A DNA stretch of 64,000 bases from Thaumasiovibrio occultus (GCA_019703815.1 AP023053.1:730995-794994), one strand, 5' to 3'; positions 53,216 to 62,699 are shown, counted from the stretch's first letter. Notes: generated from the letters alone by a model not told the origin. Made by a program: numbers and translations.

Positions 53216-53740
53216 ATGTACAATCTACCGGCACGGTTATTTCACTGGGTTTCCGCACTAACGGTTTTCGCGCTATTTGGCGTGGGTTTATGGATGGTCG
53301 GGCTGGATTACTACAGTAGTTGGTATCGCACCGCGCCGCATTGGCACAAGTCGGTCGGCCTCTTACTGGCACTGCTCACCCTGCTCCGCATGGCGTGGAA
53401 AATGCTAAAACCACACCCGGCAATCGAAGGTAAGCGATGGGAAGTGATTGCGGCAAAATCTGCCCATCACACCATGTACCTGTTGTTGGCGGTGATGTTT
53501 ATTTCTGGCTATCTCATTTCAACTTCAGATGGACGCGCCATTGCAGTGTTTAATTGGTTTGAGATCCCCGGCGCTGGTGAACTGTTCCCGCAACAATCTG
53601 ATTTAGCAGGCAAGGCCCATTATTACTCGGCGTGGCTGCTCATTGTCCTCGCTGGCGTTCACGCCCTTGCCGCGTTGAAGCACCACTTTATAGATAAAGA
53701 CAATACCCTACTCAAAATGTTAGGAGTGACAAAACGATGA
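53216..53740 (+). CDS. cybB: cytochrome b561 (CybB-like)
   Basis: 174 residues with four helices and conserved His residues for two hemes: LFHWVSAL, PHWHKSVGLL, KSAHHTMYLL and LAGVHALAALKHHF. Such proteins carry electrons in the inner membrane; the superoxide oxidase CybB is the known E. coli case. ATG 53216 is the only ATG in this frame after a stop, but has no good ribosome site. Its last bases overlap the yceI start (ATGA), a pairing also seen in other bacteria. Confidence 0.9.
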   Translation: MYNLPARLFHWVSALTVFALFGVGLWMVGLDYYSSWYRTAPHWHKSVGLLLALLTLLRMAWKMLKPHPAIEGKRWEVIAAKSAHHTMYLLLAVMFISGYLISTSDGRAIAVFNWFEIPGAGELFPQQSDLAGKAHYYSAWLLIVLAGVHALAALKHHFIDKDNTLLKMLGVTKR

Positions 53741-54303
53741 AGAATGCATTGACTGCACTAACCTTAGCAAGCCTCGTTTCTTTTAGCGCGTTGGCAGCTG
53801 ACACTTACACTGTTGATACTGAAGGCGCACATGCCTCAGTAAACTTTAAAGTTGAACACTTGGGTTATAGCTTTATTCAAGGACGATTCAATACTTTTGA
53901 AGGCGAGTTTGTTTACGATCCTGCGAACATTGAAAACAGCTCGGTTTCAGTCGTGGTGGATACCACCAGCCTCGATTCTAACCATGCAGAGCGTGATAAG
54001 CACTTGCGCAGTGGCGACTTTATTAACGCTGACAAGTTTGGTATCGCGACATTTACCAGTACTGAAATTCAAGATGAAGGCGAAGGTGAGTTTGCTATTA
54101 TCGGTGATTTAACGCTGCACGGCGTGACTAAGCCCATCACCATCGAAGCCGAGTTAATCGGTGCAGGTCAAGACCCTTGGGGCGGCTACCGCGCGGGTTT
54201 TGAAGGTGAAACGCGTATCGAGCTAGCGGATTTCGGTATTCCTGTGGTCGGTGCCTCTAGCTATGTTGAGCTTGAGCTTCACGTTGAAGGTATTAAGCAG
54301 TAA
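53737..54303 (+). CDS. yceI: YceI-family periplasmic lipid-binding protein
   Basis: 188 residues with a Sec signal peptide ending SFSALA-AD and the YceI lipocalin-like body: ADTYTVDTEGAHASVNFKVEH, LGYSFIQGRFNTFEGEFVYD, DKHLRSGDFINADKFGIATF and DLTLHGVTKPITIEAELIG. The family binds isoprenoids such as polyprenyl quinones. Overlap with the upstream cytochrome b561 gene by 4 bases suggests a linked redox role, which is inferred. Confidence 0.93.
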   Translation: MKNALTALTLASLVSFSALAADTYTVDTEGAHASVNFKVEHLGYSFIQGRFNTFEGEFVYDPANIENSSVSVVVDTTSLDSNHAERDKHLRSGDFINADKFGIATFTSTEIQDEGEGEFAIIGDLTLHGVTKPITIEAELIGAGQDPWGGYRAGFEGETRIELADFGIPVVGASSYVELELHVEGIKQ

Positions 54304-54311
54304 GGCTAAAC

Positions 54312-54580
54312 ATATACCCAAGCAACCTCAAGGTGCTTGGTTCAGCGAGAATGACTTGATTATCAGCCGAGGAAGGGGTTTGAAGATTTAGTGGTTCTAA
54401 ATCAAGGAACCCTGACAAAGACTGGGAGTCAAGGCAACTCGCCCTTCGGGAGCCATTCACAACTCCAATTTCAGCGTCAAACGACTTGGAAATAATCTAT
54501 TATTCCACGGCGTCGATTTCCTTGAACTTGGTGTTGTGATTCGGCTCTGAATCCAACATCTTGAAGTTACTTGGGTATAT
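54312..54580. repeat. ~270-bp Vibrio-type intergenic repeat with terminal inverted repeats (MITE-like)
   Basis: The two ends are near-perfect inverted repeats: the left end TATACCCAAGCAACCTCAAG and the right end CTTGAAGTTACTTGGGTATA differ at only two or three positions when paired. From memory this pattern, with an inner TTCAGCGAGAATGACTTGAT, is an abundant intergenic repeat in Vibrio genomes. It encodes no protein, so it is probably a mobile element moved in trans or a fossil of one. Confidence 0.8.
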
Positions 54581-54602
54581 AGCCCACGATCTTTCGTGGG
54601 CT
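54581..54602. terminator. terminator
   Basis: 9-bp perfect stem AGCCCACGA / TCGTGGGCT with loop TCTT, directly after the repeat and before the convergent UPF0126 gene. Confidence 0.75.
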
Positions 54603-54673
54603 ATCGCTTCTTTATGTCGCCCTGGTTTTAGTTAGAAGAGTTAAAGGGCACTTTTCAGCAAGCAAGTCGACGC

Positions 54674-55297
54674 TTAATGCGCTGATACATCATCATGGAT
54701 TGCATACACTGGCAAACGCCACGCGCGTTTTACCGCAATCATTCTAAAGCTGTAGCCGACAACAATGGTGATCACTGTGTTGACCATCTCATCCACGCCG
54801 AAATGATACATGGCGAAGTAAAGTAGCGATGCCACCAATGCCACCGACGCATACAGCTCTTCATGCAGTACCAAAGGTTTTTGACCACAGATCAAATCGC
54901 GCAGCAAACCGCCAAACACACCGGTGATCACCGCCGCAACAACACAGATGATCGGCGCTAAGCCCATGTTCATCGCCGCTTTGGTACCGATAATACTAAA
55001 CACCACTAACCCAATCGCATCTAGTTTAATAAACAGAGACTTATACTTCACAATCCAACGGGTCATCTTGGTGGACATCACGCCCGCGATGCAGGTGATC
55101 ACCAAGTATTCCGGATGCTTAACCCAAGTGAGCGGGAAATTACCAAGTAAGATGTCACGCACGCTACCACCGCCAATCGCCGTTGCACTGGCAACTAACA
55201 TCACGCCAAACCAATCCATTTGACGTTTTCCTGCACTGAGTGCACCTGTCATTGCTTCTGCGGTAATTCCGACGACATATAAAACACTTAGTAACAT
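54674..55297 (-). CDS. UPF0126/TRIC-family membrane channel-like protein (YicG/YadS)
   Basis: 207 residues from ATG 55297 (a GTG at 55309 would add four). Six or seven helices form two similar halves. The family signatures are TAIGGGSVRDILLG in the first half and GVFGGLLRDLICG in the second, both Gly-rich with R-D. Homologs are trimeric cation channels of the TRIC type. Lone gene, preceded by a long AT-rich region. Confidence 0.9.
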   Translation of the reverse strand: MLLSVLYVVGITAEAMTGALSAGKRQMDWFGVMLVASATAIGGGSVRDILLGNFPLTWVKHPEYLVITCIAGVMSTKMTRWIVKYKSLFIKLDAIGLVVFSIIGTKAAMNMGLAPIICVVAAVITGVFGGLLRDLICGQKPLVLHEELYASVALVASLLYFAMYHFGVDEMVNTVITIVVGYSFRMIAVKRAWRLPVYAIHDDVSAH

Positions 55298-55884
55298 AAC
55301 CAACCCCACAAAATTGAAAGGTCGCTATTTTAGCGTCAATATTTGCATTAGCAATACTAATCACCAGATTTGGTCGACACCTCAGAATAAAACCACACCA
55401 CCACACATAATCCCAATGAAACAACAAGTTAAGAGTCAAGACAGACAATTACTTTTGATAAGATATATTGTGACAATCTTCTTTTTTAGGAATCCGTACA
55501 TCGCATTAACAACAAAGTTAACAAACCAGATCATCACTCACTGCATTTTGTAATAAATGACAACGAAACGTGTTACTTTTCCCCACCTGAAAATACTGAT
55601 TTCCTGCCGTGCAGTTTCGTCTGATATCCATGGATTTTCGTTAGATTATCAGCAATAAACCCTAACTTTTGATGTGGTTACATAACTCGCATCCAAAAGT
55701 AATAAGGTTGTAACTCCGCGTGAAGTATGTTCAAATTCACGACCAACTTCACACAGTGATATAGATCACAACATAAGTGTGCTTACAGGCCGCGTTAATC
55801 CCTTGTGGTGAGCTATTTTAACCACAGTTTCTCGCTGCCTTTGGTAGTTTAAAATCAACACCTTAACCTACAAAAGGAACCAAA
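55298..55884. promoter_or_regulatory. 587-base AT-rich region upstream of the SulP transporter
   Basis: No gene is visible. It holds the UPF0126 promoter (minus) and a control region for the SulP gene (plus), including a CRP-like site at 55755-55770. Between the two nothing could be read. Confidence 0.45.
55755..55770 (+). promoter_or_regulatory. CRP-like binding site
   Basis: AGTGA-TATAGA-TCACA differs from the consensus TGTGA-N6-TCACA at one half-site base. It is centred about 122 bases before the SulP start, so regulation would need a transcription start well upstream of the gene. Confidence 0.5.
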
Positions 55885-57366
55885 ATGCCGTATTTCCTGC
55901 GTCAGGAGTGGTTTGGCAACGTTCGAGGCGATATTCTGTCGGGCATCGTTGTTGCACTCGCACTAATCCCTGAAGCTATCGCTTTCTCCATCATTGCCGG
56001 CGTAGACCCTAAAGTGGGCCTGTATGCCTCTTTCTCTATCGCGACCGTTATCGCTTTTGCGGGTGGCCGTCCGGGCATGATCTCTGCGGCAACCGGTGCA
56101 ATGGCTTTGCTGATGGTGACATTAGTTAAAGACCACGGCTTGCAATACTTGCTTGCCGCTACCGTATTAACCGGTGTGCTACAAATTGTGGCGGGTTACC
56201 TTAAATTAGGTAATTTAATGCGCTTTGTTTCTAGCTCCGTTGTGACCGGCTTCGTCAATGCTCTTGCTATCCTCATTTTCATGGCGCAGCTTCCTGAACT
56301 GACTAATGTCACTTGGCACGTTTACGCAATGACAGCGGGTGGTCTTGCCATCATCTACCTGTTCCCTTACATCAATAAAACCATCCCATCTCCGCTGGTC
56401 TGTATACTGGTGATGACCGGTATTTACTTGGCGTTGGATTTAGATATTCGTACCGTTGGTGATATGGGCGAGCTGCCAGATACGCTACCTGTGTTCCTAT
56501 GGCCTGACGTACCGCTGAACTTAGAAACGTTAAAGATCATCTTCCCATACTCAGCCGCGCTTGCTGTGGTGGGTTTGCTTGAGTCGATGATGACAGCGAC
56601 CATTGTGGATGATCTCACTGACACCACCTCCGACAAAAACCGCGAATGTAAAGGCCAAGGCTTGGCGAACATTCTGACCGGTGTATTGGGCGGCATGGCC
56701 GGTTGTGCGATGATCGGTCAATCAGTGATCAACGTGAAATCAGGTGGCCGTGGCCGTTTATCCGCCCTGGTTGCCGGTGTTTTATTGCTGATCTTTGTGG
56801 TGTTCTTCAACGATTGGGTGGCACAAATTCCAATGGCAGCCTTGGTTGCGGTGATGATCATGGTGTCAATCGGAACCTTCTCGTGGGATTCCGTACTGAA
56901 ACTTAACCACAATCCCAAATCAAGCAGCCTAGTGATGATAGTAACCGTGGCTGTGGTAGTGTATACCCATAACTTGGCATTCGGCGTGTTGGCCGGCGTG
57001 CTATTGGCAGCACTGTTCTTTGCCAACAAAGTGGGTCGCTACATGCTAGTAAGCCCAGTACGTAGCGACGATGGCTCACTCACCACATATTATGTGAAGG
57101 GTCAGGTGTTCTTTGCCTCGTCAGATTCGTTCACGCAATACTTCGACTTTAAAGAAGCGGTCGATAAAGTTGTGATCGATCTCACTCACGCCCATTTCTG
57201 GGATCTGACCTCGGTAACGGCGCTCGATAAAGTGGTGATTAAGTTCCGTCGTGAAGGGACAGAACTGGAAATCATCGGCATGAATGAAGCCAGTGCTACC
57301 ATCGTTGATCGCTTTGGCGTTCATGATAAGCCTGAAGAAGTCGAGAAACTGCTCGGCGGGCACTAA
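55885..57366 (+). CDS. SulP-family anion transporter with STAS domain
   Basis: 493 residues. The start region [20 protein letters not shown] is the SulP signature (usually ...VALALVPEAI). About 10-12 helices follow, then a cytoplasmic STAS domain (about 395-493) with [20 protein letters not shown]. SulP proteins move sulphate, bicarbonate or similar anions with sodium or protons. The start ATG has AAAGGAAC upstream. A two-domain universal stress protein gene follows 15 bases later, a pairing known for bicarbonate-type transporters; bicarbonate is inferred, not shown. Confidence 0.9.
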   Translation: MPYFLRQEWFGNVRGDILSGIVVALALIPEAIAFSIIAGVDPKVGLYASFSIATVIAFAGGRPGMISAATGAMALLMVTLVKDHGLQYLLAATVLTGVLQIVAGYLKLGNLMRFVSSSVVTGFVNALAILIFMAQLPELTNVTWHVYAMTAGGLAIIYLFPYINKTIPSPLVCILVMTGIYLALDLDIRTVGDMGELPDTLPVFLWPDVPLNLETLKIIFPYSAALAVVGLLESMMTATIVDDLTDTTSDKNRECKGQGLANILTGVLGGMAGCAMIGQSVINVKSGGRGRLSALVAGVLLLIFVVFFNDWVAQIPMAALVAVMIMVSIGTFSWDSVLKLNHNPKSSSLVMIVTVAVVVYTHNLAFGVLAGVLLAALFFANKVGRYMLVSPVRSDDGSLTTYYVKGQVFFASSDSFTQYFDFKEAVDKVVIDLTHAHFWDLTSVTALDKVVIKFRREGTELEIIGMNEASATIVDRFGVHDKPEEVEKLLGGH

Positions 57367-57381
57367 TTTACAAGGAAAGTT

Positions 57382-58233
57382 ATGACCAAGAAAATTATTG
57401 CATGTATTGATGGTTCGTCTTCCTCTGCTGCGGTATGTGATGCCGCAGCGTGGCTTTCAGGCTCCGTCTCCTCTCCGATTTCGCTACTGCATGTGATCGA
57501 TAAAGAAGGCTACGTTACCGAAAGTAACTTAACTGGCGCTATCGGTCTTGGCAGCCGCGAACACTTGCTCGAAGAGCTTGTTGAGCTTGATGCCAAGCGC
57601 AGTAAACTCGCCATGCAGCAAGGCAAATTGATGTTGGAAGCCGCTGCTCAACGAGTCGAAGGTGATGGTGCAACGGTGAGTGAAGTTCGCCAACGCCACG
57701 GCCAGCTTGTTGATACCTTAGGCGAGCTCGATGCAGAAGTCGCTATCTTGGTCATGGGGCGTGAGGGCGCTGAGGCAACGAAGCACCCAAACAGTCATAT
57801 TGGCTCACACCTTGAACATGTGATCCGCACGATGCAACATCCTGTGTTGGTTGCTCTGCCGCCGTTTACTAAGCCGAGCAAAGTTGTGATTGCACTTGAT
57901 GGCAGTGAAACCAGCAAAAAAATGCTGACTATGCTCAATCAAAACAGCTTATTGGATGGCCTTAAGTGTCACTTGGTCACTGTCGGCGAGCAGTTAGATG
58001 ATACCGAGTTGGCCACTTATACTCAGCAATTTGTTAAGCGCGGTATTGCTCATAAGGTACAACGCCTTGAAGGTGAAGTAGTTGATGCCCTTCTCGATTA
58101 TGTGGCACAAGAAGGTATCGAGATGATCGCCATGGGCGCTTACGGCCAGTCCCGCATTCGTCAATTTATTCTAGGCAGCACCACCACCAAATTGATTGGC
58201 GAGTCTCCGGTGCCTTTGCTGATCCTGCGCTAG
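57382..58233 (+). CDS. tandem-domain universal stress protein
   Basis: 283 residues made of two UspA domains (about 1-150 and 165-283). The first has KKIIACIDGSSSSAAVCDA and ILVMGREGAE; the second has VVIALDGSETSKKMLTML and MGAYGQSRIRQFILGSTT, the ATP-binding G-x2-G-x9-G-(S/T) pattern. It lies 15 bases after the SulP gene and is probably regulated with it, perhaps as a sensor for the transporter. The link is inferred from position. Confidence 0.9.
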   Translation: MTKKIIACIDGSSSSAAVCDAAAWLSGSVSSPISLLHVIDKEGYVTESNLTGAIGLGSREHLLEELVELDAKRSKLAMQQGKLMLEAAAQRVEGDGATVSEVRQRHGQLVDTLGELDAEVAILVMGREGAEATKHPNSHIGSHLEHVIRTMQHPVLVALPPFTKPSKVVIALDGSETSKKMLTMLNQNSLLDGLKCHLVTVGEQLDDTELATYTQQFVKRGIAHKVQRLEGEVVDALLDYVAQEGIEMIAMGAYGQSRIRQFILGSTTTKLIGESPVPLLILR

Positions 58234-58352
58234 CCTATTGTTGATCATTGGTCAGCAATCATTGCTCATCAGCATTCAAAACAAATGGCAAGCAAGATGA
58301 GTGCGTTCGATCGGCAAGGAACAAAACACGGCGATATAACGTTCAAATGATA

Positions 58353-58387
58353 AAAAAGCGTGGCGTCTACACAGACCCACGCTTTTT
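58353..58387. terminator. terminator after the stress-protein gene
   Basis: 11-bp perfect stem AAAAAGCGTGG / CCACGCTTTTT with a 13-base loop, between the convergent genes at 58233 and 58433; works in both directions. Confidence 0.85.
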
Positions 58388-58432
58388 CTCTTTCAGGTAA
58401 GGGTTAAAAGTAAGTTTACCTACTCACCTTAA

Positions 58433-59296
58433 CTAACTACGCACCTTCACCGTTTCGGCTAACCAACGCTCAGTAAATCCCATCAGTTCATCGCTCGATA
58501 AAATTCGACCATGCCCTAAGCCTTCGGTGGCGAGAAATTCAACCTGCGCAAAGGCGGCCGCTTCTTGGCTATCGTCAAAGTTGGCAAAGCGATCGCCTCG
58601 GTCGTGAATGATCCACGTTGGCGCTTGGCGCTGCTCTGCACGGCGCATTGGGTCAATTTGCTCGACCGGCACACAATATTGAGTTGAGATATCGTCCACC
58701 ACTCGGCGAAACGTCGTCATTGAGTAACCGAAACGTTTTACTGCATTGATCATCCCTTCAACATATTTAAGCGCAGGAGCCACCAACAATTGCGGCACTT
58801 GTTCCGCGTATGCGTGTCGACTTTCTAAACTGCTTGCCGTGCCCATGCTGTGAGAGATCAACCCCACAATCTCACCAATGTCATCAATCACGGCTTCGGT
58901 GACATTAATAAACGCCGGCAGGGATGCCATTTTGCCTTCACTGTTACCATGCGCTGCGTGATCAAATGCCACCGCGTGATAGCCGTTCTCGGCCAGAAAT
59001 GTCATCAGCGGGAAGAACTGGCTCGCTGCGCCCGACCAACCATGGGCCAATAGAATTGTCGGGCCCATCCCCACTTCGTACACCTTTACCCTGCCCTCAC
59101 TGGTGTTTAAGCTGCGCTCTGTCATGCCTTCGGGTTGTGGGATCACCTTGTTGTAGCGCACCGGCGTTAAGAACAGACGTCGTGCAACTTTCTTGGCATG
59201 TCCCGGTGCCATGCGGCGGTGTAAACCGGAAACTGCGCCTACCAGCAATTTCTGCCACTTGCTGCCACCCTGTTCAAAATAGATTTTGCTACTCAT
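58433..59296 (-). CDS. alpha/beta hydrolase
   Basis: 287 residues. After ~70 residues of helical N-terminus comes the hydrolase fold: ILLAHGWSGAASQFFPL (oxyanion His-Gly), VAFDHAAHGNSEGK, the nucleophile Ser in LISHSMGTASS (S-x-S-x-G in place of G-x-S-x-G), Asp in WIIHDRGDRFANF and His in EGLGHGRIL. The substrate is unknown; the promoter carries a TetR-type palindrome and a TetR gene lies directly upstream. Confidence 0.88.
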   Translation of the reverse strand: MSSKIYFEQGGSKWQKLLVGAVSGLHRRMAPGHAKKVARRLFLTPVRYNKVIPQPEGMTERSLNTSEGRVKVYEVGMGPTILLAHGWSGAASQFFPLMTFLAENGYHAVAFDHAAHGNSEGKMASLPAFINVTEAVIDDIGEIVGLISHSMGTASSLESRHAYAEQVPQLLVAPALKYVEGMINAVKRFGYSMTTFRRVVDDISTQYCVPVEQIDPMRRAEQRQAPTWIIHDRGDRFANFDDSQEAAAFAQVEFLATEGLGHGRILSSDELMGFTERWLAETVKVRS

Positions 59297-59343
59297 TTCT
59301 GCTCCTACCTTGCATTACTTTGGTGCGTCTATCCTTTGCACCC

Positions 59344-59367
59344 AAAATAGTACGGTCGTACTATTTT
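59344..59367. promoter_or_regulatory. TetR-type operator of the hydrolase gene
   Basis: Perfect palindrome with 11-bp arms (AAAATAGTACG and its complement) around GT. It lies 48-71 bases upstream of the hydrolase start. A related palindrome, TAGCACGATTGTGCTT, lies at 60081-60096 by the start of the TetR gene. Confidence 0.8.
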
Positions 59368-59435
59368 TAATTAAAAATTAAATGTCTAATTGTCGCTATC
59401 TACGTCAGTTACATAACGCCCGGCGTTTAATCGCT

Positions 59436-60077
59436 TTATGACGCAAGGACTGGCTTGTGATCGGCGAAGATACGCTCGATCTCCTGCCAAAAACGCTCTT
59501 TCCTCTCGGTTTCCAACCCTAACGAACCCAAGAACTGACTAGACAGATACGCGCCGTAAATACGGTACACCGCTTGCCACGGATCGATACTTTGCGCTAG
59601 CTCACCGGCATCAACGGCGGCAACAAATTGACGCCGCAGATACTCCAACCATTGGCGCGTTAAGGTATCCAGTGCCGCTTGCACTTCTACCGAACGAACC
59701 GAGCTGCTCGCAGCGGTTTCTGCACTGCACCAAGCTTCAAGAAACATACATGAGCCTTGAATTGCCGGATTCCAAACCAGCCAATGCTCTAGCAAGCGAT
59801 GAATTTTATCTGTCACGCTCGGGTGGGTGGTTGCGCGAACCGGTTGGATCACCCGTTGCATAAACACATCACCGGCGTATTGGATCACCGCCACTTGCAA
59901 GTTTTCCCGCGACTGAAAATGGGCAAACAAGCCACTTTTCGACATACCTACTTGCTTGGCCAGCTCGCCAATCGTCAAACTGTCTAAGCCAAGTTCGCTC
60001 GCGACATTAAACGCTGCTGTCAAAATGCGAAGTTTAGTTTGCTGTGATTTAGTTAACACCGAATTCATACCTGCCAT
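59436..60077 (-). CDS. TetR-family regulator
   Basis: 213 residues from ATG 60077; an upstream TTG at 60104 would place the frame inside the operator-like palindrome. The DNA-binding domain is IGELAKQVGMSKSGLFAHFQSRENL (about 36-60) with the usual tail helices. The ligand domain (about 70-213) is helical. It lies upstream of the alpha/beta hydrolase gene on the same strand, with operator-like palindromes before both genes, so repression of both by this protein is likely. The ligand is unknown. Confidence 0.87.
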   Translation of the reverse strand: MAGMNSVLTKSQQTKLRILTAAFNVASELGLDSLTIGELAKQVGMSKSGLFAHFQSRENLQVAVIQYAGDVFMQRVIQPVRATTHPSVTDKIHRLLEHWLVWNPAIQGSCMFLEAWCSAETAASSSVRSVEVQAALDTLTRQWLEYLRRQFVAAVDAGELAQSIDPWQAVYRIYGAYLSSQFLGSLGLETERKERFWQEIERIFADHKPVLAS

Positions 60078-60080
60078 TTT

Positions 60081-60096
60081 TAGCACGATTGTGCTT
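60081..60096. promoter_or_regulatory. second TetR-type operator, before the TetR gene
   Basis: TAGCACGATTGTGCTT, a near-palindrome that matches the core of the operator at 59344-59367 at 11 of 16 positions, with paired changes at positions 4 and 13 (C-G here, T-A there). The paired changes are what a real dyad site would show. Confidence 0.55.
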
Positions 60097-60104
60097 TTTT
60101 TCAA

Positions 60105-60532
60105 CCCTTAACTGCGCTGACCAGATTATCACTTAACGACATCCGTTTTTATGCATTGTTGCTTAGAATGTACTCTTCTGCGTTTGAAAAATGTGCAATC
60201 GAAAAACACTCGCGGGACGATAAGTATTTTTCATCGAGATATTGGTTCATCGAGTAGATCGTCATGGCCTAGATTTAAAATAAATCCCCTTAAAATCAAT
60301 CAGATAAATACAAATAGTTTAGTTAATCAAACGCTTAATAAAAAGCTTGTCGCCACCCCTCACACCGCTTATGATTGCGCTGATTGAAATACCCGCTCTA
60401 TTAGCTTTACCGGTATTTAGGCCACCCCTTTCTCATTCCATTTTGGGCCCGATCATCATCAACACAGCACGGGCTGCTAGTCACCTTTTTGCTTTTTTTA
60501 TTTACACCTAATACCGGAGGCGTTGATCTTCT
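60105..60532. other. 428-base intergenic region
   Basis: AT-rich; holds the TetR promoter and the antiporter promoter. A 78-codon frame at 60151 has no ribosome site and is rejected. The palindrome TACCGGTA lies at 60409-60416. Confidence 0.4.
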
Positions 60533-61477
60533 ATGTTATATGCTGCTGTTGCCGCAGTTATTGTGGGCTTTGTGTTGCTTATTTGGAGCGCGGACAAATT
60601 TGTTGAGGGCTCTGCCTCTGTAGCGACTCACTATAAAATGCCACCCATCTTGATCGGTATGATCATCGTTGGTTTCGGTACTTCTGCGCCAGAAATGCTA
60701 GTCTCGGGACTGGCCGCTTACCAAGGTACGCCGGGGATCGCGATTGGTAACGCCTATGGCTCCAATATTACAAACATCGCGCTGATCCTCGGGATGACCG
60801 CGCTTGTTATGCCAATCGCGGTAAAAGCGCAAATCCTAAAGAAAGAACTGTCGCTATTAGTATTCGCCACCGGTCTATCTGCTTGGCTGATTTTTGATGG
60901 TCAAGTCTCTCGTATCGATGGTCTAGTTCTGCTTGGTGTGTTTGCCCTGATCATGGTTTGGGTTGCGCGTTCGCAATCTAACGATGATGCTGGCGATCTT
61001 GATGACCTACCTGAAATGACCATCAAAAAAGCAGCATTTTGGGTTGCGGTAGGGCTTGTACTGCTGATCATCAGCTCACAAACCTTGGTATGGGGTGCCA
61101 CCACTATCGCGTCTGCACTCGGTGTTAGCGATCTGATGATTGGTCTTACCATCGTCGCGCTTGGTACCTCTTTGCCAGAGTTGGCTTCGTCAATTATGGC
61201 TGCACGTAAAGGCCAACACGACATTGCACTTGGCAACATTCTTGGGTCAAACCTCTTCAACACCATGCTGGTCGTCGGTATCGCGGCAATCATGCACCCG
61301 ATGGAAGTCGAGTCGATTGTACTGACCCGTGACATGCTAGTGATGGGTAGCTTGACCGTACTGCTGTATGTGCTGGGTTACGGCCACCGTCGTCACGGTC
61401 GCATCAACCGTTTCGAAGGTGCGTTTTTGATCTCGTGTTACGTTGGCTATATCGGTTACCTTATTTACACCGCGTAA
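60533..61477 (+). CDS. yrbG: calcium/sodium antiporter (YrbG-like)
   Basis: 314 residues of the CaCA superfamily with about ten helices in two inverted halves. Both alpha repeats are visible: GFGTSAPEMLVSGLAAYQGT with NAYGSNITNIALILG, and ALGTSLPELASSIMAARKG with GNILGSNLFNTMLVVG. The Glu in each (SAPEM, SLPEL) binds the cation. GGAGG lies about 12 bases before the ATG. It is followed by a strong terminator. Confidence 0.93.
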   Translation: MLYAAVAAVIVGFVLLIWSADKFVEGSASVATHYKMPPILIGMIIVGFGTSAPEMLVSGLAAYQGTPGIAIGNAYGSNITNIALILGMTALVMPIAVKAQILKKELSLLVFATGLSAWLIFDGQVSRIDGLVLLGVFALIMVWVARSQSNDDAGDLDDLPEMTIKKAAFWVAVGLVLLIISSQTLVWGATTIASALGVSDLMIGLTIVALGTSLPELASSIMAARKGQHDIALGNILGSNLFNTMLVVGIAAIMHPMEVESIVLTRDMLVMGSLTVLLYVLGYGHRRHGRINRFEGAFLISCYVGYIGYLIYTA

Positions 61478-61500
61478 ATTAGCGCAAAAGTAACGCATAA

Positions 61501-61528
61501 AAAATGCCGGGATAATCCCGGCATTTTT
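61501..61528 (+). terminator. terminator of the antiporter gene
   Basis: 12-bp stem AAAATGCCGGGA / TCCCGGCATTTT with a 3-base loop and a T-run; serves the gene ending at 61477 and the convergent NUDIX gene. Confidence 0.9.
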
Positions 61529-61555
61529 GTATTTGAATAGTGTGAATGGAGTAAC

Positions 61556-62095
61556 TTACGCCGCTTTTATACGCTGCGCTTTGATCAGTTTCAGTAAAAA
61601 CAGTTCGCGCTCCACCGACAACCCTGCTTTATCACTCTGAGCCAGCGTACGTTCATTATGCGCAATTGCCTCATCCAGCGGTAACCAAACTGGCTTCATA
61701 CCGTTTTTCTTCTCATAGTCTTCAAAGCGGGTTTGACCCAACTCTTCGTCAATATCGCAGTAATAGCAGTACGATAGCATATGAACTGTATCATGCTCTG
61801 GGCGATACCAAGGGCGATACTCTTCATAGATCCCCAAGGGAACGAGATTGCAAATCCCCGTTGCGCCGGTTTCTTCGGCTAACTCACGGCAAAAGCCCAC
61901 TTCCACCGTCTCATGATCATCAACACCGCCACCCGGCAAGCTATAGTCATCGTAACGAGCGGTGTACAACAGCAAAATAGAATCGCCTCGCAGCACTATT
62001 GCGCGGGTTGAACGGCGCGTAAAACAGCGGCCCATATTATCCGCTACATCTGGATGAATGGCCGTTCTCAACAATTGCATTTCAGGTTCTTTCAT
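61556..62095 (-). CDS. NUDIX hydrolase
   Basis: About 179 residues from ATG 62095 (GGCGGA upstream; ATG 62134 would add 13). The NUDIX box is PGGGVDDHETVEVGFCRELA then EETGATG, matching G-x5-E-x7-R-E-x-x-E-E-x-G. Such enzymes hydrolyse nucleoside-diphosphate-linked compounds; the substrate is not predictable. Lone gene. Confidence 0.92.
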   Translation of the reverse strand: MKEPEMQLLRTAIHPDVADNMGRCFTRRSTRAIVLRGDSILLLYTARYDDYSLPGGGVDDHETVEVGFCRELAEETGATGICNLVPLGIYEEYRPWYRPEHDTVHMLSYCYYCDIDEELGQTRFEDYEKKNGMKPVWLPLDEAIAHNERTLAQSDKAGLSVERELFLLKLIKAQRIKAA

Positions 62096-62234
62096 TTTCC
62101 GCCTGCGAGGTGTTTCGATAAAAGCAGGCATCATACCGTGCGATTGAAGGGAGTCAAATCCGTATCAGTAACGAAATGTGGGGCGCGAGATGTGAATGGC
62201 TGAACGCGCGGGGGAAGAGACACTCTATCTTATC

Positions 62235-62558
62235 TCAAACACCAGAGGCTAATGTGATTTCCAGCCCTTCTGGGCTTTGTGTCACGATGATATTGGCAAC
62301 GTTTGCAATAGCAGCGTGAATGGCGGGGATGTCATGGCTGATCTGCAGCTTTCCATGATCAAGTTTCGCCATAATCGTGATTTTCTCAATGTCACTGTAG
62401 TGAATATCAGAGCAAGCTATTGGGCGCGACTCCCCTATTTCTCGTTCATCCGGGATCACCATATAGAAAAAGCCAGCCTGATCTTTCTCATACCAGCGCG
62501 CGAGAATTTCGCGCTCATTGCGACTTAACGCGATCAGGAGTTCTTTCCACGGATTCAT
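62235..62558 (-). CDS. hypothetical cytoplasmic protein
   Basis: About 107 residues from ATG 62558 (a TTG at 62567 would add three), with GGTGAG upstream. It starts MNPWKELLIALSRNEREILARWYEK and has a beta-rich body without signal or helices. No family was recognised. Confidence 0.65.
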   Translation of the reverse strand: MNPWKELLIALSRNEREILARWYEKDQAGFFYMVIPDEREIGESRPIACSDIHYSDIEKITIMAKLDHGKLQISHDIPAIHAAIANVANIIVTQSPEGLEITLASGV

Positions 62559-62699
62559 TATTAACAACTCTCACCAATATTTATAAATGAATGATAACGT
62601 GAGTTATTTTGAATACAACCCAAGAAAAGTGCGCTCGCACGCAAAGCAATTCCTCAATTTCCGGTAGAACGCCATCCCTTTGCCGTTAATAAGCATCAG

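Noticed and set aside
53203-53260. Second ATG at 53203, 13 bases before the cytochrome b561 start in another frame
   Set aside because: I considered a frameshift at the cytochrome start, but without an alignment there is no support; the ATG 53216 product already covers the family.
60151-60387. 78-codon plus-strand frame upstream of the antiporter
   Set aside because: No ribosome site, no hydrophobic or domain pattern, in an AT-rich promoter region.
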